Shown piece by piece: positions 11,996-23,176 of a stretch of DNA of 64,000 nt (its first letter is position 1; each line of letters starts with the position of its first letter). The stretch spans positions 217,972,208-218,036,207 of the forward strand of contig OV884058.1 of the NCBI GenBank assembly GCA_930367215.1. The letters run 5' to 3'. The stretch comes from Pollenia angustigena. Lineage: Eukaryota > Arthropoda > Insecta > Diptera > Polleniidae. Below the pieces are notes generated by a model, which saw only the letters and a list, made by a program, of their open reading frames with translations, was not told the DNA's origin and made no database searches. Position numbers and translations under genes: made by a program.

Positions 11996-12588
11996 ATTTT
12001 TTATTGTTGTTAACACGCGTGTCTTTTTTTAAGGCTTTGGTTTCTTATTCATCGTTTTTTTTTTTTTTTTTCATCAAAACAATTAAAACCAAAATTGCTT
12101 ATAAACTGAAAGTATTATACTTCATAAATCATATGCGATAGCATAAAATGAATACATATTTGGGTTAAGCGTATCGCCTTTTATCAAGGTGAATTCAACT
12201 ACAGGTGGTGTCGATACTAAAACAATCTAAAAACAATAGAAACAACAAATGTGTTTTTGCATTGCATTGCTAGTGTTTACGGTTCCAAATGTCAACCATT
12301 ATGTTTGGATTAATAAAAACTCAAGTTATATGTAAAAGTGTGAGTGCAATGTGTTATGAAAATGAAAATTATTAAGAGAAAATTTTGACATCCCATACGA
12401 CTTCATCGTTTTTTTAAATTTTTTCTAAACAATAATACTTTTCCTTTTATTAGGGTTGAATTTAAACAAAAGCGTGTTCATGTGGGATAGTTTGCCTACA
12501 AACTTTCATGTTAAATTAGATTTTTTGACAGTCGCAACAAAACTCATTAGATTTCTATCTCACAAATTATTTATGTGTGTTTTGTTAA

Positions 12589-15500
12589 GGTATTAATAAC
12601 GCCATCGGTTGCCAACCTTGAATTTTTTTAAAAAAGATAATTTCCTTGTGTTGCAGATTTTAATTTGCTTTTTAACAAAGTTACTTTAATTTAAAAAAAA
12701 ATAAACTCGTTTATTTTGAAATGTGTTCAAAGTCCTTATTTCAGGAGGATTGTAAATAAATGGGAGTAAAAAATTCTGTGCAAGTGTGTGTGATTTTTTA
12801 AATGAATCGTTTAAAATTTTTAATTAAATGTGTGCCATTTTATAATTTGATTCATTTACAGTTTTTAATTTTCTAAACTTATTCTAAATTTATTTTGACC
12901 TCAAAATAAAACAACCACATAATCAAATAACATCACATCATATTAAGTATTTCATATCATGTGTATTTTATCAAATTGTATGGACATTAACATGGTATCG
13001 ATTTTGAAGAAAACTTAATCCAAAGGAAAAATTTAGCTCGAAAAATTATGAAATCTTTTAAGAAATTTTGTATTTTTAAAGAACTCTGTTGAAATTTGAT
13101 ATATTCTTCACAGAAAAAAAAAATATAAAAATTGATTTCAATTAAAAATTTAATAGTACAAATTAAATATTTTTTAAGGTAAAAGCAACATATTCTCTAG
13201 TTTTGTTGTTGTTATAAGTAAACGTATAAAACACTTGATTTTATTTTTAATTAAAACTGGGGTCTTATCACCGCATTCGATACTATCGTATCGAATAAAC
13301 TATCGAATTTTTCTGCTTACGATAGATACTGACGTATCGAATGCAAATTAGAGAGATGTTATGTTGTTGGTTACTCGATATCGAATGCTATTATTTCAAA
13401 TTCAATACATTTCATTCGATATCGAGTTTCATGATGCCAAAATAAATAATTTCGATAAATTTTGCTCGATATCGTATGCGGTGATTAGACCCCTGATTTT
13501 AGTTTTGATTAACGGTTTATTTGAAAAAAAAAAATGGTGAGAATATTTTCCGTATTGGTACAGAACTGATAAAAAACTAAAACTTTTCGAACCACTCTAA
13601 TGTTTGTAACTCAAACGATTATATAAACAAACCCCTTTTATTCTTTCAATTATATTTTTTGACTTGTGTGATTTTTTTTTTTAATTTAGTTGGTAAAATG
13701 AAAATGAACTCTGATAACCCAACACCACATAATAATGAGTATCAGAAATTAATTGAAGTCAAAATAAAAGCATTTTCATTTCAGCAGAGTGTTTGTTTAA
13801 TTTTTAATTTTGTCGTTTTAAAACAGTAATGGGCAACCTTTTGTGTTTTCAAAATGTTCAGCAAAGCACTTCTAGGTAATGGAAAATGACAAGAAGTAAG
13901 TCTTATTTTTCACCTCAGACACTTCTAGACGTTAACCAAAATTACTAAACAAGAGGGTACTTTTAAACCAAAATGGTATTCATCTCGAAAAAGTGCTTTT
14001 GTTCGATACTATTTGTAAAATTTAAGCTCTGTTTAAGGCTATGGAAGATTTTTTACATGCGAGTTTCTTACGCCCAGTCTACAAGAGGCATAAAATGCTT
14101 AACATCAACGCTAGTATTTATTGTGTTAGTTGTATGCTAGAAACACAACTGGGACGAACGACGAATTATTCGCAACAAATCTTCGTCACCAGAAATAGAA
14201 CACATTGGTGTATATAACAGTACACACAATCATTGCGTACACTGAAATTCGTTGTGCGTAACGAACTCTGCGATAGGTTTATTTCTATTTCTTACGAAGA
14301 CGAACGACGAATAAATTGAGGAAGGTACAGCGCAGCATGATAGCAAAGTCCAATATTTATTAAAAATCGTGAAATCTGTAAAGAATTACAGGGACAATTC
14401 GCTTCTATTGCGAGCTTGGCTAAAATTCGAGAAAAAATTGCTAAATTTTAAACAAACACTTAAATTTATTAGAAATCGCTAAATGAGTGAAAAAAAAACA
14501 AAATGCCGGAAAATAACAAAAAAAAAAAAAAAAATTGCAAAAATGTCAAAAACTCGCAAAAAATTTTATTATTTCAAAAAAGCCATAAAATTGATAAAAA
14601 GTCCCTAAAACTATAAGGAATGGCTAAAATTCGGAAAAATTTGCAAAATTAGCGGATATTCGCAAAAATTTGCTAACAGCGGCATGATAGTAAAGTCTAC
14701 TATTTGTTAAAAATCGTGAAAGCTATAAAGAATCACAGGGACAAATTGTTTCTATTGCGAACTTGGCTAAAATTCGAGAAAAAATTGCAAACTTTTAAAG
14801 AAACACTTAAATTTATTTGAAATCGCTAAATGGGTGAAAAAAACAAAACATCGGAAAATGGCAAAAAAAAATTTGCAAAAATGGCGAAAAATCGTGAAAA
14901 ATTGTAATAAGTCAAACAAGCCATAAAAATGATTCAAAGTCCTAAAACTATAAGGAATGGCTAAAATTCGGTCAAAATTGCTAAATTAGCGGAAAGTCGC
15001 CAAAATTTGCTAACAGCATCATGATAGCAAAGTCTACTATTTGTTATAAATCGTGAAAGCTGTAAAGAATTAGAAAAGTTACAGGAACAAATCGCGAACA
15101 TGGCTGAAATTCGCGAAAAATTGCAAAATTTGAAACAAACCCAAAAACTTATTTGAGATTTTTTATTGTTGTTAACACGCGTGTCTTTTTTTAAGGCTTT
15201 GGTTTCTTATTCATCGTTTTTTTTTTTTTTTTTTAATCAAAACAATTAAAACCAAAATTGCTTATAAACTGAAAGTATTATACTTCATAAATCATATGCG
15301 ATAGCATAAAATGAATACATATTTGGGTTAAGCGTATCGCCTTTTATCAAGGTGAATTCAACTACAGGTGGTGTCGATACTAAAACAATCTAAAAACAAT
15401 AGAAACAACAAATGTGTTTTTGCATTGCATTGCTAGTGTTTACGGTTCCAAATGTCAACCATTATGTTTGGATTAATAAAAACTCAAGTTATATGTAAAA

Positions 15501-15729
15501 GTGTGAGTGCAATGTGTTATGAAAATGAAAATTATTAAGAGAAAATTTTGACATCCCATACGACTTCATCGTTTTTTTAAATTTTTTCTAAACAATAATA
15601 CTTTTCCTTTTATTAGGGTTGAATTTAAACAAAAGCGTGTTCATGTGGGATAGTTTGCCTACAAACTTTCATGTTAAATTAGATTTTTTGACAGTCGCAA
15701 CAAAACTCATTAGATTTCTATCTCACAAA
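12589..15729. repeat. Tandem duplication of 3.16 kb, copy 2
   Basis: This is the direct repeat of 9429-12566. Differences seen by eye are few: single substitutions and changes in A or T runs, for example the T run near 15222. Similarity stops at 'TATCTCACAAA', where copy 2 continues into 'GTATTATGG' while copy 1 jumps to another sequence. Low divergence means the duplication is young, or that the copies were homogenised. Confidence 0.95.
13260..13492. mobile_element. Palindromic MITE with CWG target duplication, copy 2
   Basis: This is the counterpart of 10099-10331 within the second tandem copy, with the same CTG flanks. It arose with the segment and is not an independent insertion. Confidence 0.85.
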
Positions 15730-15774
15730 GTATTATGGAAAACATAAGCCTTGTGTGATAGTGTAAACTAGCCT
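15440..15774 (-). mobile_element. MITE of the AAGGCTAG family, inverted
   Basis: Read on the minus strand, it begins AAGGCTAGTTTACACTAT and follows the same order of words as the copies at 53401-53822 and 63111-63540: 'CCATAATACTTTGTGAG', 'TCTAATGAGTTTTGTTGCG', 'TGACATCCCATACG'-like sequence and a right end near AGTGTGAGTGCAAT. Most of it lies inside tandem copy 2, and the corresponding part is present in copy 1. It sits head to head with the copy at 15772-16074. Confidence 0.7.
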
Positions 15775-16074
15775 TAACAAAACACACATAAATAATTTGT
15801 GAGATAGATATCTAATGAGTTTTGTTGCGACTGTCAAAAAATCTAATTTAACATGACAGTTTGTGTTCACACCATCACACAACGTATAAGCACTTACACA
15901 TGATATAAAATGCAACCCTGATCCAATGAAAAGTATTATTGTTTAGAAATTTTTCAAAAAACGATGAAGTCGTATGGGATGTCAAACTTTTTCCATAATA
16001 CTTGTAATTTTCGTGACACATTGCATTCACACTATCACTATTAATACAAAGTAAACCAGTGCAATCTAGCCTCA
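15772..16074 (+). mobile_element. MITE of the AAGGCTAG family, direct
   Basis: The interior matches the family ('TAATGAGTTTTGTTGCGAC', 'ACAGTTTGTGTTCACACC', 'GTATGGGATGTCAAACTTT'). The right end is CAATCTAGCCT, as in the family consensus 'GTGTAATCTAGCCTT'. Its left end is altered ('CCTTAACAAAACACACATA'), and exactly this altered end appears inverted at the end of tandem copy 1. With the element at 15440-15774 it forms a large inverted repeat. Confidence 0.7.
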
Positions 16075-16795
16075 AGACAAATTGGTTCGAACTGTCAAAA
16101 TCAGATGGCGTTTCAACACCACTTGAAGTTGAATTCGCCTTGATATGTATCAATTTCACATGTGCATTGTTTTGCTTATCATATTAAGATGCCAACCAGT
16201 GTTATTTTTAATTTCTAACGGCTTTTGCCGTTAACAATTGCTGAAACAGTGTATTTATTGTTGTTTTTTGAAAAGACAAATATAGTCATAGTTTAATAAT
16301 AGAGCATAAATTTTTCATTATAAGTTCATTATAAAATATGTTAAAATTAAAAATACCTATATGAACTTAATTAATCTTTACATTTTATATGACTTGACTA
16401 TTTAGATTCGCATATCTCAGTTATCACGCACTAACGAACAAAACAATTAAAATCAAACAAAAACCCCAAACTTAAAACTCATGTTAACCAACCAAGTTTT
16501 CTTGTTTTTTTTTCGTTATTGATGATTTTGTGGGGTTAAGAGGTCTGCCGAAAAAAAAACGCAAAAGTCAACTACACAGTGTGGTTTTGTTAAATATAAT
16601 CTGTGTAAAAGCACATTAGATTGAAGGAAAATAATTTGAAGTTGTAATGGTTTTGTTATAATAAAGTAAAAAGAAAAAAACATAGCAAACAAATTTAAGC
16701 CACCCACAATTTTGACACGAGCACACACACACTCCTCCATGAACATCTATAGATTTTTTGTCCTAAATTCCTAAATACAAATGTGATCGCATAAA
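16075..16795. other. Gene-free AT-rich stretch
   Basis: No recognisable coding sequence, array or TIR pair was found. Open frames here are short and motif-free. Confidence 0.4.
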
Positions 16796-16797
16796 TA

Positions 16798-17211
16798 CCC
16801 AGCGGTAACTAGAATGAGTAAAGAGGCCTAATAGAAGGCCTTATTCAGCAGTCAGAAGCCCTTCTCGCCCCATTCCATACTTATTTATTTTTTACACAGG
16901 TTGTCATTAGGCGCAATGCCTTCCACACTTCCTTTAAAAACAACTTCGATCCCTTCCCAAAGAAGGGAGTAAGGAAGGTCACTAAAAATTAAAAGTAAAT
17001 AAGACTGAACACCTTTCTTTCTCCCTTCTAAAAGAAGGGAGTAGCGAATGTGTACTGAATATTTCAGAAGGTCTTTTAAAAAGAAGTTTATACCTTCTAG
17101 AAGGCATACTTCTGAAGGCAGGATATCACGCGAAGCGAATCTTTTAGAAAGGAGTATAGAGGCCTTCAAAAAGGCCTGCCACATGCGGTCCTTTCAATAT
17201 TTACCGCGGGG
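16798..17211. mobile_element. MITE with TA target duplication (CCCAGCGGTAA ends), copy 1
   Basis: The 414-bp element has ends CCCAGCGGTAA and TTACCGCGGGG and is flanked by TA on both sides. Its interior is rich in AGAAGG/CCTTCT words that form many small inverted pairs. A second copy lies at about 26036-26401. Open frames across it (16885-17184) are products of the repeat. Confidence 0.8.
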
Positions 17212-17213
17212 TA

Positions 17214-17275
17214 CTGACATACATACATACATACATACATACATACATACATAAATACATAAATACATACATACA
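17214..17275 (+). repeat. (CATA)n microsatellite, left block
   Basis: A run of CATA with a few AAATA variants directly abuts the element at 17276-17799. A matching CATA run follows that element. Confidence 0.9.
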
Positions 17276-17799
17276 CCCGGTGGCGTTTATGAGCGACATT
17301 GTCATTATGACATTTTCATTGACGAATCATCGCACCAGAGTCACTAACAAGTTGATATTTAGGGAGTTATGCATGACAACGGCTTTGCAATGTCACTGTT
17401 CCCTTAAAAGAAAAAACTTAGCGGCATTGTCTGTTATGAATAGATCACGAAGTGAGCGCTGCAGGACTTTGTCTGCTACATGTCTCCGTCAGTGAATAAA
17501 TCAGAAAATAACGGACCGTTTCTTTTTCTGTTTGTTCTGTTCCATTTATTACTTGAGTTTATTGTGTTTTCCTTGTCACTCTACCTGAAACAATTCACTA
17601 ATGAAAGTTGATGATATTGTCTCTTAGGACTCACAAACAAATGGACGCCTACAAGACAAAATCAACATTGGTCATCTATGACAGTTTCGACAAATACTTT
17701 AAAAAGTCATATATGTCAAAGTAAAATCAACACTTGTCATCGATGATTTAATATTGTCAGCGTTTGTCATGCTGAATCACTATGACGTTCGCCACCGGG
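17276..17799. mobile_element. Short-TIR element inside a CATA microsatellite
   Basis: The 524-bp segment has 10-bp inverted ends CCCGGTGGCG and CGCCACCGGG and lies between two (CATA)n blocks. Its interior repeats TGTCA/TGACA words at irregular spacing ('TCATCGATGA', 'TCATCTATGACAG'). It is non-coding. The simplest reading is insertion into a pre-existing microsatellite, but a target duplication cannot be recognised in repetitive flanks. No family can be assigned. Confidence 0.55.
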
Positions 17800-17829
17800 C
17801 ATACATACATACATACATACATACATACA

Positions 17830-17861
<32 letters not shown>

Positions 17862-17862
17862 A
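17800..17862 (+). repeat. (CATA)n microsatellite, right block
   Basis: A pure CATA run of about 15 units continues the left block on the other side of the TIR element. Confidence 0.9.
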
Positions 17863-18220
17863 ATATGTGTATTCTTGAATGTCTACTTAAGTTAAAATAC
17901 AATATTACATGTAATCAAACTAAAACATGTAAAGGTTCATTAAATTTTGTAATCTTTTTAAAAATACTGAAACAACAACAACTTTGGTTAGAAACACACA
18001 CACATACACACCCTAGTAAATGCGTTACTTTCACTATTTTATATAGAGAGGGGTGGGGGGGTATAATGATTCTGATAAAACAAACATTTCATATTTGTAT
18101 TTTGAAGGTTTTTTTTATATCAACAAACTATTGAAAAGTTTATACGTTTTACTGAAAACCATTTTGATAGATCCCTTCTAGTATACATTCAAATATGTGT
18201 TGACACCAGTGCTGCCACTT
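17863..18220. other. Gene-free stretch with a short CA tract
   Basis: It contains a short (CACA)n tract near 17992-18012 and a G run near 18050. I recognise no gene. Confidence 0.4.
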
Positions 18221-18324
18221 AAGTTTCTTTCAGAAAGTCTGAGTTTATAGGTGAGAGAGGAGAAAGGAAAAGCATGTTCTCTTCCCCTCTCACCAATAAA
18301 ATCAGACTTTCTGAAAGAAAACTT
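18221..18324. mobile_element. 104-bp hairpin element (MITE-like)
   Basis: The arms are AAGTTTCTTTCAGAAAGTCT and its inverted partner ending TTTCTGAAAGAAAACTT, and they extend into GTGAGAG/CTCTCAC. The loop is rich in AG and TC. No target duplication is recognised. It lies next to the TIR element starting at 18346. Confidence 0.65.
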
Positions 18325-18584
18325 TCATAGTGTGATCCCAGACTCAGGGTGTGTGTGAAACGGTAGCAAAGTACTCATGGAAGTAAAATTTTGACACTAT
18401 TGAGGTGAATAAAATTTCACTAGCCCTAGGGGCTAGTATAAATTTTGACATTAGTGTAGAAATTTTTGATAACCACAAAATTATTTTTTTTCATCACATT
18501 TGTTTAAACAAAATAAAAAATAATATGGAAGCAGGACCAGTGGCAAAAAAAATTAAAAAGAATTATACAAGATGTAAATATTTA

Positions 18585-20162
18585 CGGTCTAATTCATAAA
18601 AATTTCTTGTTTCAGCTTTAATGAATACAATAGTTATCAAACACTTTTTGTTTTATAAACCATTAATAAAAAATCTAATTTATAAACGCTTAATAGGAGT
18701 GGATTAACAATTAAACGTTTATATTACTTTTGTGTTATTATGTTGGCAACATCATGATATTTTAATTGTAATTTTTGTAATAGTGATGCATACAACTAGG
18801 GATGAAACGATACGAGTAAATAAAAATATCATACAACGAACGAAAAATATCATACAACGAACGAAAGTGAATTTCTGTTTTGTTTTCAATTTAAAATGAA
18901 TTTCTGTTTTTTAAAACGATATATTTGAATTAATTTTATGTTTTTTTTTGTTAATAAAATACATACTATTGAAATAGAAGCGAAATATGTAAATCATATT
19001 TCAATATCAAATTTTTACTGCTTTAACTCTGTATGTTCCAAAAGAGATTATACAGCTTTATGTTTAATGAATAATTTTACCAATTTTAACCAGATGTTTT
19101 GAAAATAAAACCTCCTAGGTTTAAACACATATAACTGCCAAAATATTTTAAGTTCAAATGTTTTCATTTACCTGAACATTCAGGGTATAGTAACCCTTTC
19201 TGTTTATATAATATTGGGCAAAATTTGCGCCGGTTTTTTTTTTTGATATGTATGTGCGTACCAATAACGTTTGGGAAATTTTTAAATGTCTTAAATTCTC
19301 TTATTAGGATTGCTTCCTCTATAAGAGATGAAGGCATTTTAATTGTTCTATTGCCCCAGCGAGCTAAGGCACGAGCCACTCTGGCTGAAATTCTACACAC
19401 TGTTGCTTGAGAGAACCCATGAAGATCGGCTGCATCATCTTAAATCTACGAATTGTTTTTTTTAACTTCAATTTAATTTGTTATTATCGTTTTTTTGGTA
19501 ATTGCTAAAATTAGTTTTAAAATTTCTAGCAGGCACATTTTTACAATTCTATATAATGGCACCCTTTTTTTTACAATTAATACCTTTTTTGATGTCTCGA
19601 ATATATTTAGAGATATCTAGCTCTAGCATTTCCTGATATCCTTCATTTTACAGTTCTCATTGTTTTGCTTCATTTGTCACTTTTTGTGCTATTTGAAAGA
19701 CATTTTGAAATATAAGTGTAATGAATGGTAAAAAAAGAGGTTTACATTATTTGAAATAAATCTTAATAGCTTTTTATGCAAAAACTTATAATGACTTTAA
19801 GTTTTAACAGAGAACATACATAAGTATCTCCCCACGTTATTTTTTACAAAAAAATCCATCAAGCTGCTTATTTTATATAAAATTAATTCAAATTTTAGTA
19901 TTAAACTTTTTTTTATTAAAATGAATAAGAAGACAAAAATGTTTAATTTTTCATGCAATTATTAAAATTTTATTTTAACAAACATTGAAATATCAGTTTA
20001 TTAAACGCTTAAAGTTGGGTAAAGGCTACAATAAATATTTCAAATATATGAAACGTTTATTAAACGTTTAATAGGCTATTAAACATTTATAAATACTCTT
20101 TTTTCGACTTTTGCTTATTAATGGCTTATAAAGCTGCAATGAAGTGTTTATGAATTAGACTG
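18585..20162. mobile_element. PIF/Harbinger element remnant with TTA target duplication
   Basis: The ends are CGGTCTAATTCATAAA and TTTATGAATTAGACTG (15 of 16 matching), flanked by TTA at 18582-18584 and 20163-20165. The three-base TWA duplication fits PIF/Harbinger. This agrees with the HARBI1-like transposase fragment inside it on the minus strand (19190-19437). At 1.58 kb with only a short coding remnant, the element is a decayed, internally deleted copy. Confidence 0.8.
19190..19437 (-). pseudogene. HARBI1-like (PIF/Harbinger) transposase fragment
   Basis: The minus-strand frame reads 'LHGFSQATVCRISARVARAL', then a 'GNRTIKMP' segment, then 'FPNVIGTHIHI'. This is the usual order in HARBI1-type nucleases: a helix-turn-helix-like 'S..TV.RI....' segment, then 'FP.VIG.IDGTHI'. 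The residues between VIG and THI that normally include the first catalytic Asp (the IDG of IDGTHI) are missing. The frame ends after about 80 residues against a family length of roughly 350-400. It is therefore a dead fragment. It lies inside an element whose TTA flanks fit the same superfamily. Confidence 0.75.
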
Positions 20163-20738
20163 TTAATATGTATAAGCTTTTTTGCCCACACCTTTTGTAA
20201 AATTTGTTAATATCTCAGAACGAATTCATCAAATAGTTGTGACGATCTCATTTCCAATGTAATTGAAATGATTATTTGTAAACGTTTGTTTAATTTATTA
20301 ATTTTTACAAAACTATTAGTAAATGAGCCGTTTATTTTGAAAGTGGCATAAGTCATTTCGGTTTTTAAGTCGAGATATTTAAGGGTTTGCGTTTTAACAC
20401 GTTTAAAAATATGGATGCTAACTTTCGAGAAGATTCACTTGTATTTGATACATCATGATAATGATATTTTTCTCAGTATTATTATTATTATTATTTATTA
20501 TTAACTCGATTTTTTTTGAAAAAGTGACTAATGCCACTTTCAAAATAAACGGCTCAAATGTGTTTTTCTTTATGTCAAAATTTTACGTTGTCAAAAATGT
20601 TACAATTTCACACAGCACAAATATGAAAATTTTCTACCACAAACAAATTTCATTTCACCATAGAACTTTGCTACCGTTTCACGCACACCCTAAGTAATGA
20701 ATATTGGGTTTGCTTTAACATTAAAAACGCTTTGGTTA

Positions 20739-20881
20739 CATAGGGGATTCACCTGACAATTTTTTGTCGTAATAAACGTCAAACTTCATATAAAAAAAAA
20801 ACGCTGACAAAAATTTTAAAGTTTTTTTTATATGGACTTTGACGTTTGGTATGACAAAAATTGTCAGGTGAAGACCCTATG
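20739..20881. mobile_element. 143-bp palindromic MITE with TTA target duplication
   Basis: The arms begin CATAGGGGATTCACCTGAC on the left, and CATAGGGTCTTCACCTGAC is read from the right. It is flanked by TTA at 20736-20738 and 20882-20884. Almost the whole length can fold into a hairpin around an A/T-rich centre. Confidence 0.85.
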
Positions 20882-20884
20882 TTA

Positions 20885-21615
20885 AGAAATATTAAGCGCC
20901 GTTAACATTTATTAAACTGATTTGAGAAACAGACTGTAATTTTAAACAATTACGGGAATTTTATTTACTTGATAAAGTATACAAGGGAACCGCAATGAAC
21001 ATTTTGAGCCTTCCCTAGATATATGGAAGTAGAACTTATTATTTTAAGTTTTTATTTAATTTTTATTAATTTGCTTGAGGTTTTTAATGTTATTTTTGTT
21101 AAATTGTTTATATACATATAAATCTTAATAATATGACTAATATTGATATTTTTTAAGTGAATATTGCATTATGAGTTTGAGGTGATATGTGAAATATGTA
21201 CATAAAAATAGTTGTTGTAAATAGTATACCGATTGGCTTAGAATCAGTGTCTGCGCAAAGTACGGGTCGCATTTTTTACATAATTTAATGAAATTTGGTT
21301 CACACATTTTTTGAAAATTTGAGAATCTGTCCATAATTTCACATCGCCCCATACGAACTTTTTTCCTAATAGAGGTTTTGTGCCCATAAACCATCTTATT
21401 ATGTTAGTGTTAGGAAATTATTTTATTTTAACATAAATTATCTTACGAAATTAATTTTGTCATCAGTCCATATTTGACCATGGGTCACATACCAATACTA
21501 CTTACGAAAATAGCTTGTAATGCCATAACTGCAGTATTAGGATTGGTATGCATTGATAAAAATAGCTACTATGGCATGGCAAAATTTTGTGCAAGTAGGT
21601 AAACCGTTGAACGTA
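20885..21615. other. Gene-free stretch
   Basis: No recognisable domain or repeat. The minus-strand open frame at 21137-21394 has no motif that I know. Confidence 0.4.
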
Positions 21616-21851
21616 CACAGACAAACAGTTTTGCGCCAGTTAAAGAATTAATCAAAAATAAAATCGGTTTTAATTAAATATTTAATCAGGTGAATTAAAA
21701 TTTTAATCAAGTGTATTAAATGTTTAATGACAATATTTCAATTAAACGTTTAATTCACTTGATTAAATGTTTAATTAACCTGATTAAATATTTAATTAAA
21801 ACTGATTTTATTTTTGATTAATTCTTTTACTGGCGCAAAAAAGTTTTTCTG
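21616..21851. mobile_element. Palindromic MITE (TTTTGCGCCAG ends)
   Basis: Long imperfect inverted arms hold the core TTTTGCGCCAGTTAAAG, continue through ATCAAAAATAAAATC, and meet in a TTAATT-rich centre (ATTAAATGTTTAAT words). Likely TA flanks are present ('GTACACAG' and 'CTGTATAG'). It is non-coding. Confidence 0.7.
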
Positions 21852-22432
21852 TATAGGTCATATATAAATTCCCTCCCTTACATCACTTTAAGATGAAAAA
21901 ATCACATATATATATCAAGGTAACTGATTATATTCGGCATAGCATAATTTTGTTGTTATAGGTTCATAATTGCATATAGAACCTAACAAGGGAACGCTCT
22001 TAAAAATTTGTTCGAAATTAATCGATTATGTTCTTTCTAATATGCTCTTATTAAGTGTTTTTTTTTAATTAAACGTTAATTTGATATCAGGTGTAATTTC
22101 ATTTAAATTGTGTAAATTTTAATTTTGCTGGTGGTAACACTGATTGAAACCCAACTGTTTACTCTCATACATACAAGAGAGTTTTGAAGGTACATAGACT
22201 CAAAATTATTAAAATAAACAACCCTTTTTCCCATTTGTGCATATTGTCTACAACCAACCTTTCCACTTGTAGTAAGTCCAGCATATGCATGTTTTAGTTA
22301 TCCTTTCATATTTGTTTGTTTGTATGTAATATTAAGTAAGCAAATCCGTGAGGTTAACCACTCATATGATGAGACATCTATGAATGTGATATGGCTTCTT
22401 GTCTATGTACATATTTATGTGAGTACGAAGAG

Positions 22433-23176
22433 CTCTGCAAATAATAGGACCAGTCAAAACACGCGTGTAAAGAGTAGTCCACAAGGGACCAGGACTAGTC
22501 CAAAAGTAACCCAAACGTATGGAAAACCTGGTCTATTTAACATTACTATGGCCTAGGAGAGGACCATATAACCCACCTTTGGACCACTAAGGAGTAGTTT
22601 TAAAACTACTCCATGGTATACTCAAGAGGATTAGTTTTGAAGTCGTTTAAAAACGAAAGCATGTCGTTAAAAAACGAAGACATGCCGTCTCACTACAAAC
22701 ACTTTTCAACAATGAAATGGTCCATGCTTGCATTACATCAGACCAGTCCATGGAGTAGTGCATTTTATCAAAATGGATCAGGTGGTCCAATTTTATTTGC
22801 AGGGCATGTTGTCTCACTACAAACACTTTTCAACAATGAAATGGTCCATGCTTGCATTACATCAGACCAGTCCATGGAGTAGTGCATTTTATCAAAATGG
22901 ATCAGGTGGTCCAATTTTATTTGCAGGGCATGTTGTCTCACTACAAACACTTTTTAACAATGATATGGTCCATGCTTGCATTACATCGGACCAGTCCATG
23001 GAGTAGTTCATTTTATCAAAATGGATCAGGTGGTCCAATTTTATTTGCAGGGCATGTTATCTCATTACAAACACTTTTTAACAATGACATGGTCCATGCT
23101 TGCATTACATCGGACCAGTCCATGGAGTATTCCATTTTATCAAAATGGATCAGGTGGTCCAATTTTATTTGCAGGG
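22433..23176. mobile_element. CCCTGCAAATAA MITE, copy 1, with amplified right end
   Basis: The left end is CTCTGCAAATAATAGGACCA and the right end is TGGTCCAATTTTATTTGCA plus GGG. Shorter copies lie at 26784-27136 and 40837-41209. In this copy the right terminal 124 bp are repeated four times (22691, 22815, 22939 and 23063), each unit ending with the terminal GCAGGG. Overlapping open frames here (22613-23221) reflect the 124-bp period, which is not a multiple of three, so they are not genes. No clear target duplication was found. Confidence 0.85.
22691..23176 (+). repeat. 124-bp tandem repeat, four units
   Basis: Unit starts at 22691, 22815, 22939 and 23063 are spaced exactly 124 bp apart. 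Each contains 'ATGGTCCATGCTTGCATT', 'GACCAGTCCATGGAGTA' and the MITE tip. Units differ by a few substitutions (ATCAGACC or ATCGGACC; GTAGTGC, GTAGTTC or GTATTCC), so amplification is not brand new. Confidence 0.95.

Larger units (their letters stand above)
9429..12588. repeat. Tandem duplication of 3.16 kb, copy 1
   Basis: The sequence from 'GGTATTAATAACGCCATC' repeats in direct orientation 3160 bases later, and only scattered substitutions and homopolymer differences are seen by eye. The unit is non-coding. It holds a MITE (10099-10331), an about 345-bp repeat array (11171-11990) and, at its right end, a MITE in inverted orientation. The last 24 bases before the junction (about 12567-12590) do not match copy 2. 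They match the reverse complement of sequence just downstream of copy 2 (15772-15806). Confidence 0.95.
18346..20691. mobile_element. TIR element (AGGGTGTGTGTGAAACGG) carrying a nested PIF/Harbinger remnant
   Basis: Left end AGGGTGTGTGTGAAACGGT and right end ACCGTTTCACGCACACCCT make inverted repeats of about 27 bp with one mismatch. Removing the nested element at 18585-20162 leaves about 0.77 kb of non-coding DNA. The right part holds an inverted pair around 20328-20360 and 20523-20558 with the core GCCGTTTATTTTGAAAGTGG. The family is unknown and no target duplication was recognised. Confidence 0.65.

Noticed and set aside
15733..16159. Minus-strand open frames of 60 and 94 codons
   Set aside because: They lie wholly within two opposed MITE copies and lack any domain.
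17754..18134. 126-codon open frame with a Tyr-Ile-His-Thr run
   Set aside because: The run is the translation of the CATA microsatellite.
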